Source of the DNA: Eudoraea sp.
GTDB taxonomy: Bacteria; Bacteroidota; Bacteroidia; Flavobacteriales; Flavobacteriaceae
NCBI GenBank assembly: GCA_013042125.1
Contig: JABDQS010000103.1
Coordinates: 1 to 5,429, forward strand
Direction of reading: 5' to 3'
DNA: 5,429 nucleotides
Shown: positions 1 to 5,429 of the stretch, one piece after another
Position numbering within the stretch: the stretch's first letter is position 1
Layout of the letters: each line of letters starts with the position of its first letter
Notes under the pieces: generated by a model
Databases searched by the model: none
Told to the model about the DNA's origin: nothing
What the model saw: the letters and a program-made list of their open reading frames with translations, nothing else
Made by a program: the position numbers and the translations under genes

Positions 1-557
1 TATCAGGACAAACCCTGGCCACCGAAATGAGTATAGTGCTTACCGATCCTTTGGCCAGCAAGAATCTCACAGTAAAGGAGCTTATTAGTTTGGGAAGACA
101 ACCGTATACCAATTGGCTTGGAATACTAAAGGAAGAAGATACGCTTGTCATAGAGAACTCCATACGAAAAATTGGTCTGGGATCCTTTCAGGACAGAAAG
201 TGTTTTGAACTTAGTGATGGACAGCTTCAAAAAGTACTTATTGCAAGGGCTCTGGCACAAGATACCCCAATTATTTTGCTGGATGAGCCCACTACCCATC
301 TGGATCTATATCACAAGGTACAGGTCTTAAAGACCATGAAGCAGATCGCTCATGAATTACAAAAGACAGTGGTCTATACAACTCACGAAATTGACCTGGC
401 CATTCAGTTGTGCGATAAGATACTCATACTAGACCATCCGGTGAGTCACTTTGGCACCCCTTCTGAACTAATTGAAAACCAAAGTTTTCAAGGTTTATTT
501 CCATCAGATCTCATCGGCTTTGATGCAAAAACCGGTTCGTTCAAGATCAAAAACTGA
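1..557 (+). CDS. ABC transporter ATP-binding protein, iron-siderophore/haem/B12 importer type (5' end missing)
   Basis: This is the C-terminal part of a cytoplasmic ABC ATPase that would power an inner-membrane importer of the FecCD/BtuCD class. The frame is open to the left edge, so the Met codon at 27 is internal and not the start. Residues before it (SGQTLATE) already fit the family, and Walker A lies outside the window. Visible in order: the helical-domain motif NLTVKELISLGRQPYTNWLG (about 66-125), the signature LSDGQ (210-224) in place of LSGGQ, Walker B IILLDEP with its catalytic Glu (270-290), the D-loop HLD, and the switch His of TTHE (384-386). The stop is TGA at 555-557. LSDG-type signatures and this helical motif are familiar from siderophore and haem importers of Bacteroidota. 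The substrate cannot be told, because the permease and binding protein are not in the window. The residue at the usual Q-loop position appears to be Asp rather than Gln. rmuC follows after 61 bases on the same strand and may share the transcript. Confidence 0.9.
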   Translation, partial: SGQTLATEMSIVLTDPLASKNLTVKELISLGRQPYTNWLGILKEEDTLVIENSIRKIGLGSFQDRKCFELSDGQLQKVLIARALAQDTPIILLDEPTTHLDLYHKVQVLKTMKQIAHELQKTVVYTTHEIDLAIQLCDKILILDHPVSHFGTPSELIENQSFQGLFPSDLIGFDAKTGSFKIKN

Positions 558-618
558 ACAGGGATTACCCTTCTATTTAACCCTAAACTCCTATCTTTAC
601 TACAAACAAAATAAAAAG

Positions 619-1968
619 ATGAATACGGCTGTCATGACGGCACTTATTGCTATTGCTACTGCACTTGTTGGATTTTTTCTTGGAAATTACATCGAGCGTT
701 TAAAAAGAAGATCCAGTCAAAGTACCCTTGAGGAACGGGAGAAACAACTACGCTTAAATTTGGAGGGCCTGGATGAACGTCTGCAAACCGAAATGGAATC
801 TACGCGTCAGTTACGTGAAGAAAATTCAACATTTGCACAGCAGATCACTCGTTTCCAGGCCGATATGGAAAATCTTCAGTTAAAAAACGTTGAGCAAAAG
901 GAAGAAGTTACCAAGTTGCAGGAAAAATTCACAAAGGAATTTGAAAATCTGGCCAACAAGATCCTGGATGAGAAGAGCCTCAAGTTTACTGAACAGAATC
1001 AAAAGAACATCAAGAATATTTTAAGTCCCCTGCAAGAGAAAATACAACTCTTCGAGAAAAAAGTGGAGGATAGTCAGAAAGAAAATATCAGTATAAATTC
1101 TGCCTTGCGCGAACAACTTCTGAACCTTCAGAATCAAAACATCAAGATCAGTAAAGAGGCAGAGAATCTTACCAAGGCCCTGAAAGGTGACAGCAAGATG
1201 CAAGGGAACTGGGGGGAACTGGTTTTAGAGAGGGTTCTTGAGAAATCTGGTCTTGAAAAAGACAGGGAATACAACGTTCAGCAAAGTTTTAAAAAGGAAG
1301 ATGGCAACAGGGTATTACCTGATGTGGTGATCAATTTACCGGATGGAAAGAAAATGATCATAGATTCCAAGGTATCTCTAACCGATTATGAACGATTCGT
1401 GAATGCTGATGAAGACCTTCAGGAAAAGTATCTCAAAGATCATATCAACTCTTTAAAGAAGCATGTGGATCAACTTTCAGCAAAAAAATACGAGGACCTG
1501 TATGATATGGAGAGTCCGGACTTTGTGTTGATGTTCGTCCCCATAGAAACTGCTTTTTCTGCAGCTATCAACAAGGATACAAGTTTATATAACAATGCTT
1601 TTGAAAAGAACATTGTGATAGTTACCCCTTCTACCCTGTTAGCTACATTGAGAACCATAGATTCTATGTGGAATAATGAGAAGCAACAGCGAAATGCTAT
1701 TGAAATTGCAAGACAAGCAGGAGCTCTCTACGATAAATTTGAAGGGTTTGTCTCAGATCTCACCAAAGTTGGGAAAAAGATGGATGAGGCCAAAACAGAG
1801 TATCGCGGAGCTATGAATAAACTTGTGGAAGGCAGAGGCAATATTATTATCAGCATTGAGAAATTAAAGAAAATGGGGGCCAAGGCAAAAAAATCCATCC
1901 CCGATTCTGTATTAAAAAGAGCGAAGGAAGACGATTATGATGAAGAACCCTCTACCTTGGAACTTTGA
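619..1968 (+). CDS. rmuC: RmuC family DNA recombination protein
   Basis: The protein has 449 residues, normal for RmuC. Residues about 4-22 form one hydrophobic N-terminal helix (AVMTALIAIATALVGFFLG), followed by basic residues RLKRR, so it is probably anchored in the inner membrane with the bulk in the cytoplasm. Residues about 35-190 are a charged Glu/Lys/Gln-rich coiled coil. The RmuC domain follows: QGNWGE at 195-200, LPDVVINLPDGKK then IIDSK (233-251; D235, D249 and K251 resemble a PD-(D/E)XK nuclease core), FVPIE at 306-310, ATLRTI at 342-347, and a C-terminal KLKKMGAK. The family is linked to limiting DNA rearrangements such as inversions; its biochemical activity is poorly defined, and nuclease function is inferred from the fold. 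The open frame reaches back to an ATG at 472 inside the ABC gene, but that 49-residue extension lies over coding sequence and looks unrelated. ATG 619 starts directly at the membrane helix, after the A-rich leader AATAAAAAG. There is no clear Shine-Dalgarno sequence. Confidence 0.93.
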   Translation: MNTAVMTALIAIATALVGFFLGNYIERLKRRSSQSTLEEREKQLRLNLEGLDERLQTEMESTRQLREENSTFAQQITRFQADMENLQLKNVEQKEEVTKLQEKFTKEFENLANKILDEKSLKFTEQNQKNIKNILSPLQEKIQLFEKKVEDSQKENISINSALREQLLNLQNQNIKISKEAENLTKALKGDSKMQGNWGELVLERVLEKSGLEKDREYNVQQSFKKEDGNRVLPDVVINLPDGKKMIIDSKVSLTDYERFVNADEDLQEKYLKDHINSLKKHVDQLSAKKYEDLYDMESPDFVLMFVPIETAFSAAINKDTSLYNNAFEKNIVIVTPSTLLATLRTIDSMWNNEKQQRNAIEIARQAGALYDKFEGFVSDLTKVGKKMDEAKTEYRGAMNKLVEGRGNIIISIEKLKKMGAKAKKSIPDSVLKRAKEDDYDEEPSTLEL

Positions 1969-1975
1969 TTAGACG

Positions 1976-2686
1976 CTACAACAAGGAGGCTGCGTCTGCA
2001 TCAAGGAACCAAGTAAGATTTCCACTGTGAGGAGCCACGAGAGAGGCAGGATACTTTGTATAATCGCCTGTTTTGTGAATGATCTCGGCTACCTTTTCTT
2101 TCTTACCAAAGCCTGTCACTAAAAAAACTACGGTCTTGCTATGGTTGATCACTTTCCCGGTAATGGAGATCCTTTTTTGTCCGGAATCCGGGTGAATGGC
2201 CACTTCACAGATACTTTTTGAATTCCATAACCCAATTTCATGTGGGAAAATGGAAGCGGTATGCCCATCTTCTCCCATTCCCAAAATGACCATATCAAAA
2301 ACAGGTGCCTCATTATCCGGGGGCATATTTTCAGACAATACATCGCCATAGCGCAGGGCTTCTTTTTTGGGATCATTTTCCCCAAAAATGCGATGAATAT
2401 TCTTTGAAGGAATGTCTATGTGTTCCAATAAATGATCTTGTGTCATTTTATAATTACTCTGTTCATCTGTTGGCGGAACACAGCGCTCATCACCCCAGTA
2501 TAAATGAACTTCGGACCAATCTATGTTATATTTCTCAGTGTTGGATAACTCATCAAAAACGATCTTAGGGGTACTCCCACCAGAGAGCGCTATATGCACC
2601 TCATCATTTTCCTTGATCCAATTCTCCAGATACTCCGCAAAGTTGCGAGCAACTTCTTCTTTGGTATTGTAAATTTGCAGGTCCAT
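1976..2686 (-). CDS. pgl: 6-phosphogluconolactonase
   Basis: This cytoplasmic enzyme hydrolyses 6-phospho-D-glucono-1,5-lactone to 6-phosphogluconate, the second step of the oxidative pentose phosphate pathway. At 236 residues it matches the DevB/NagB-like (SOL) lactonase family rather than the larger beta-propeller YbhE type. Visible motifs are the phosphate-binding loop LSGGSTPK (residues 34-41), WGDERCVPPTDEQSNY (64-79), GMGEDGHTASIFPH (136-149, with H142 as the likely catalytic His), KRISIT (171-176), PASLVAP (213-219) and the terminal WFLDADAASLL. Glucosamine-6-phosphate deaminase shares the fold, but this combination of motifs and the position next to zwf favour the lactonase. The start ATG (2684-2686) lies only 5 bases after the zwf stop, which indicates an operon with possible translational coupling. 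The sequence before it is A/T-rich without a Shine-Dalgarno site. The 3' end converges on rmuC with 7 bases between the stop codons. Confidence 0.95.
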   Translation of the reverse strand: MDLQIYNTKEEVARNFAEYLENWIKENDEVHIALSGGSTPKIVFDELSNTEKYNIDWSEVHLYWGDERCVPPTDEQSNYKMTQDHLLEHIDIPSKNIHRIFGENDPKKEALRYGDVLSENMPPDNEAPVFDMVILGMGEDGHTASIFPHEIGLWNSKSICEVAIHPDSGQKRISITGKVINHSKTVVFLVTGFGKKEKVAEIIHKTGDYTKYPASLVAPHSGNLTWFLDADAASLL

Positions 2687-2691
2687 TGTTT

Positions 2692-4224
2692 CTAATTAAT
2701 TACACAGAATCCTGGGTCATCAGCTAGGTTAGCACCGGGATTGCGCCAGGCGGGCTCACCTTCAATCAGATCATCGGCATTCTGAGGTCCCCAAACTCCT
2801 GCAGAATACCCGTATATCATTGCATCTTTGTCAGTTTTCCAATACTCCAGAATAGGATCCACAAATTCCCAGGCTGCCTCAACCTCATCTGCTCTCGCGT
2901 ATAAAGTCGCATCTCCCTGCATGGCATCTAATAACAGCCTTTCGTAAGCAGACATTAGATTTGTTCCTTCCAGACTGGAATAATAGAATTCCAAATTGGC
3001 ACGCTCTACTTTGAACCCTTGTCCGGGCACCTTAACACCAAATTTAATGAGAACTCCTTCGTCTGGTTGAATTCGAATTATCAGTTTATTATCCTTTTTG
3101 TTTAAACCCGAATCTACAAAAATATGGTGGTGAGGTGGTTTAAAATGAATGACGATCTCGGTCACTTTGGTCGGCATTCGTTTAGCGGTCCTAACGTAAA
3201 ATGGGACATCTTTCCATCGCCAATTATCAATAAAAAACTTCAGCGCTACATAAGTTTCGGTAGTAGAATTCGGGTCCACCCCATCCTCTTCCCGGTATCC
3301 TTTTATTTCTTCGCCATTGATCGTAACTCCCAAGTACTGCCCCCGAATAGTATTTTCACTGAGTATTTTATGGTCTTTTACGATCCTCAGGGATTTGAGC
3401 GCTTTCACCTTCTCATTCCTGATCTCCTCTGCAGCTGACCCAATAGGCGGTTCCATTGCTACCAAAGAAACTATTTGCAGTAAATGATTTTGAAACATGT
3501 CGCGAAGGGCTCCCGAACTATCGTAATATCCACCCCGCTTCTCCACACCAACGCTTTCGGCATTTGTTATTTCCACATGTTGAATGTAATTCCTGTTCCA
3601 CAAAGGTTCAAAGATGCTGTTGCCGAAACGTGTTACAAGTAAGTTTTGAACGGTCTCCTTGCCCAAATAATGATCTATTCTGAAAATTTGTTTTTCCTTG
3701 AAATATTTATGAAGATTATGGTTAAGATTCTTAGCAGATTCCAGGTCATAACCAAATGGTTTTTCTACTACTAGTCTCTTCCAGCCTTTATCCTGTATAG
3801 TTAGTCCTTGTTCAGAAAGATTCTTTGATATGATTTCGTAAATATTAGGAGGTGTAGAGAGATAAAAAATAAAGTTTTTTTCAGTGTGATATTCTGAATC
3901 TAACCCATTAATTCTTTCCGCCAGGGAGTTATAGGGCTCTTCATACGAAGAACCTATATCATGATAGAATAATTTATCAGAGAACTGATTAATAAAGTCG
4001 GCCCTCTTCCCATCAAGATCCGTTTTAAGATAACTGCTTTGTTTTACCACCTTTTCCCTGAAATCCGAATCTGACAGTGGTGACCTGCTCACCCCAAGAA
4101 CCAAAAAGTTCTTTGGTAAGAATTTGCCCTGGTACAAATTAAATAATGCAGGTATCAATTTGCGAGCTGTGAGATCGCCAGAGGCTCCGAAAATGATCAG
4201 CATTTGACTTTCTGTCTTATCCAT
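2692..4224 (-). CDS. zwf: Glucose-6-phosphate 1-dehydrogenase
   Basis: This cytoplasmic enzyme oxidises glucose 6-phosphate to 6-phosphogluconolactone and commits carbon to the oxidative pentose phosphate pathway. With 510 residues from the chosen start it has the usual full length. The N-terminal Rossmann domain shows GASGDLTARKL (G13 to L23) and GVSRS with R47, which aligns with the Arg that contacts the NADP 2'-phosphate in characterised enzymes. EKPFG lies at 154-158, and the active-site signature RIDHYLGKE at 182-190 contains D184 and H185. GALRDMFQNHLLQ (239-251) supplies the second catalytic His, H247. The C-terminal motif SAYERLLLDAMQGDATLYAR and the ending WRNPG are typical. The open frame extends 17 codons further, to a TTG at 4275, but that stretch is Cys/Lys-rich and unlike the family. 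ATG 4222-4224 puts the Rossmann motif at the expected distance and follows the A-rich leader AATAAAAAAG. It is first in an operon with pgl and divergent from gnd. Confidence 0.96.
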   Translation of the reverse strand: MDKTESQMLIIFGASGDLTARKLIPALFNLYQGKFLPKNFLVLGVSRSPLSDSDFREKVVKQSSYLKTDLDGKRADFINQFSDKLFYHDIGSSYEEPYNSLAERINGLDSEYHTEKNFIFYLSTPPNIYEIISKNLSEQGLTIQDKGWKRLVVEKPFGYDLESAKNLNHNLHKYFKEKQIFRIDHYLGKETVQNLLVTRFGNSIFEPLWNRNYIQHVEITNAESVGVEKRGGYYDSSGALRDMFQNHLLQIVSLVAMEPPIGSAAEEIRNEKVKALKSLRIVKDHKILSENTIRGQYLGVTINGEEIKGYREEDGVDPNSTTETYVALKFFIDNWRWKDVPFYVRTAKRMPTKVTEIVIHFKPPHHHIFVDSGLNKKDNKLIIRIQPDEGVLIKFGVKVPGQGFKVERANLEFYYSSLEGTNLMSAYERLLLDAMQGDATLYARADEVEAAWEFVDPILEYWKTDKDAMIYGYSAGVWGPQNADDLIEGEPAWRNPGANLADDPGFCVIN

Positions 4225-4272
4225 CTTTTTTATTTTGATTATTGTGGAATGCGCACATCTGCTACAATTGCC

Positions 4273-4304
4273 CAAAGTACGTACTAAAAAGTGAATATTT
4301 TCAA
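4273..4304 (-). promoter_or_regulatory. Weak candidate promoter for zwf-pgl
   Basis: Read on the minus strand, TTG (4304-4302) is followed after 22 bases by TACTTTG (4279-4273). The latter resembles TAnnTTTG but has one base fewer between TA and TTTG. The spacing lies within the range reported for -33/-7 pairs in Bacteroidota. Transcription would start near 4266, about 40 bases before the zwf ATG. The imperfect -7 element makes this tentative. Confidence 0.25.
4276..4285. promoter_or_regulatory. 10-base palindrome between zwf and gnd, possible operator
   Basis: AGTACGTACT is a perfect palindrome. It lies in the divergent zwf/gnd control region, overlaps the candidate zwf -7 element, and sits about 20 bases upstream of the candidate gnd -7 element. 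A regulator bound there could act on both transcripts. A single 10-base palindrome is not rare by chance, so the function is an inference from position only. Confidence 0.25.
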
Positions 4305-4305
4305 T

Positions 4306-4313
4306 TACTTTTG
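4306..4313 (+). promoter_or_regulatory. Candidate -7 promoter element for gnd
   Basis: TACTTTTG matches all fixed positions of the Bacteroidota primary-sigma -7 consensus TAnnTTTG. It would start transcription near 4319-4321 and give gnd a leader of about 90 bases. No clear TTG is visible at the expected -33 distance upstream, so the assignment rests on the -7 match and on position in the only sizeable intergenic region. Confidence 0.4.
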
Positions 4314-4410
4314 AGAGAAACGACGGGCTTTTCGGTTCTTATTGAAGCTCCACCACATTTATTGTACGGGCCATTAAAATAATTAAAAATAACTAACAAA
4401 ATTTAGAGTG

Positions 4411-5429
4411 ATGCCAGAGAACAAGTATGATTTTGGATTGGTTGGCCTTGGGGTAATGGGTAGAAATTTTATTCTGAATGTTGCAGATAATGGCTTTAAA
4501 GCCTACGGTTATGATCTGGATCAGGAAAAGGTTGCTGCCTTGCAAAAAGAAGGCGGAGATCTGGACAAAGTGAATGCTACCAATGATCTGGAAACCTTCA
4601 TTAATTCTCTTCAACTACCTAGAAAGATCATGCTATTGGTCCCTGCAGGAAAAATTGTTGACAGTGTAATTGAAAATCTTTTGCCTTTGTTAACCAAGGA
4701 CGATCTCATTATAGATGGCGGAAATTCATTATTTACGGATACAGACAGACGAGAGTCCTATTTAAAAACTAAAGGGATCCATTTCTTTGGCGCAGGGGTC
4801 TCCGGTGGTGCCAAAGGTGCCAGGAAAGGACCCAGCATTATGCCGGGCGGATCTCGAGAAGCCTATAAGGAAGTTAAGCCAATTTTTGAAGCTGTATCCG
4901 CTAAATACAAAGGAGAGCCATGCGTTGCCTATCTGGGTCCTAAATCGGCCGGCAATTATGTAAAAATGATCCATAACGGAATTGAATACGGGCTCATGCA
5001 GTTAACTTCTGAAATATATGATCTGTTGAAAAAAGCCGGGAATTTGAGCAATGAGGAGCTACACGAGGCGTTTAGCAGCTGGAATGATGGAAGGTTACAA
5101 TCCTTTTTGGTAGAGATCACCTCAGAAATTTTATCGAAGGACGATGATCAGGGATCCGGGCAATTAGTTGATAAGATCCTGGACAAGGCAAAACAAAAAG
5201 GGACGGGGAAATGGACCTCCCAAAATGCCATGGACCTCGGAATTCCTATTCCAAGCATTGATATTGCTGTGAGCATGAGAGAATTGTCTGCCCTCAAAGC
5301 AGACAGGCTTAAAGGTGAAAAATTATATGGAAAGTCCCAGCCTGCTGCGATGAACAAGGATAAGCTGGTGAAAATGGCAGAAGAGGCGCTTTATTTTTCC
5401 TTTATCATAACCTATGCACAGGGCTTACA
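4411..5429 (+). CDS. gnd: 6-phosphogluconate dehydrogenase, decarboxylating (3' end missing)
   Basis: This enzyme oxidatively decarboxylates 6-phosphogluconate to ribulose 5-phosphate and CO2, the third oxidative pentose phosphate step. The frame is open from ATG 4411 to the window edge (339 complete codons, no stop). Roughly the last 130 residues of a long-form enzyme of about 470 are missing. Visible: the Rossmann motif GLGVMGRN (residues 12-19), LVPAG (76-80), IIDGGNS with N105, GVSGG (129-133, S131), GPSIMPGG, the catalytic segment KMIHNGIEYG with K185 (base), H188, N189 and E192 (acid), KGTGKWTSQ (263-271), R290 in MRELS, and YAQG (335-338). Substrate and catalytic residues are intact. 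Coenzyme contacts are not standard: the usual Asn-Arg-Ser/Thr after strand 2 reads D35-L36-D37, the usual Lys of VKAG is P78, and the usual Glu after SGG is A134. This suggests possible NAD+ preference. An in-frame GTG directly precedes the ATG, and TAA at 4390-4392 limits any longer start. Confidence 0.95.
   Translation, partial: MPENKYDFGLVGLGVMGRNFILNVADNGFKAYGYDLDQEKVAALQKEGGDLDKVNATNDLETFINSLQLPRKIMLLVPAGKIVDSVIENLLPLLTKDDLIIDGGNSLFTDTDRRESYLKTKGIHFFGAGVSGGAKGARKGPSIMPGGSREAYKEVKPIFEAVSAKYKGEPCVAYLGPKSAGNYVKMIHNGIEYGLMQLTSEIYDLLKKAGNLSNEELHEAFSSWNDGRLQSFLVEITSEILSKDDDQGSGQLVDKILDKAKQKGTGKWTSQNAMDLGIPIPSIDIAVSMRELSALKADRLKGEKLYGKSQPAAMNKDKLVKMAEEALYFSFIITYAQGL

Noticed and set aside
592..599. 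TATCTTTA as a -7 promoter element for rmuC
   Set aside because: It lacks the final G of TAnnTTTG and has no TTG at the -33 distance. Co-transcription with the ABC gene is as likely.
472..618. 49-residue N-terminal extension of RmuC from an upstream ATG
   Set aside because: It mostly overlaps the ABC ATPase gene in another frame, lacks family character, and the membrane helix begins right after the Met at 619.
1971..1997. Inverted repeat AGACGC / GCGTCT as a terminator
   Set aside because: The stem is only 6 bases with a 15-base loop, has no T-run on either side, and lies mostly within the pgl coding sequence.
2305..2568. Plus-strand open frame of 87 codons inside pgl (and similar frames inside zwf, rmuC and gnd)
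   Set aside because: These lie wholly within strongly supported genes on the other strand or in another frame and show no recognisable domain character.
4225..4275. 17-codon N-terminal extension of Zwf starting with TTG
   Set aside because: The added residues are Cys/Lys-rich and not family-like, and the TTG coincides with the candidate promoter. ATG at 4224 places the Rossmann motif correctly.

Overview
The window looks like chromosomal DNA of a member of the Bacteroidota, most likely the Flavobacteriaceae. The evidence is a G+C content near 40% by eye, A-rich leaders without Shine-Dalgarno sequences in front of the genes, a match to the Bacteroidota -7 promoter motif TAnnTTTG, and protein flavours familiar from that group (an LSDGQ siderophore-type ABC ATPase, and the gnd/zwf/pgl set lying together). 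The genus cannot be fixed from the sequence alone.

Layout from left to right. Bases 1-557 (+) are the 3' part of an ABC transporter ATPase gene of the iron-siderophore/haem/B12 importer type; its 5' end, including Walker A, lies outside the window. After 61 bases comes rmuC (619-1968, +), a membrane-anchored coiled-coil protein with a nuclease-like domain. It meets pgl (1976-2686, -) tail to tail, with only 7 bases between the stop codons. pgl lies 5 bases downstream of zwf (2692-4224, -), so these two form an operon transcribed leftward. A 186-base intergenic region (4225-4410) separates zwf from the divergent gnd (4411 to the window end, +), which is cut off after 339 codons.

zwf, pgl and gnd encode the three consecutive enzymes of the oxidative pentose phosphate pathway. 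Glucose 6-phosphate is oxidised to 6-phosphogluconolactone (Zwf), hydrolysed to 6-phosphogluconate (Pgl), and oxidatively decarboxylated to ribulose 5-phosphate (Gnd). The shared divergent control region holds a candidate gnd promoter, a weaker zwf promoter candidate and a 10-base palindrome between them.

No exotic system, mobile element, CRISPR array or RNA gene is visible. The most interesting point is in Gnd: the Asn-Arg-Ser/Thr motif that binds the NADP 2'-phosphate is replaced by Asp-Leu-Asp, which hints at NAD+ use, while Zwf keeps the Arg expected for NADP+.
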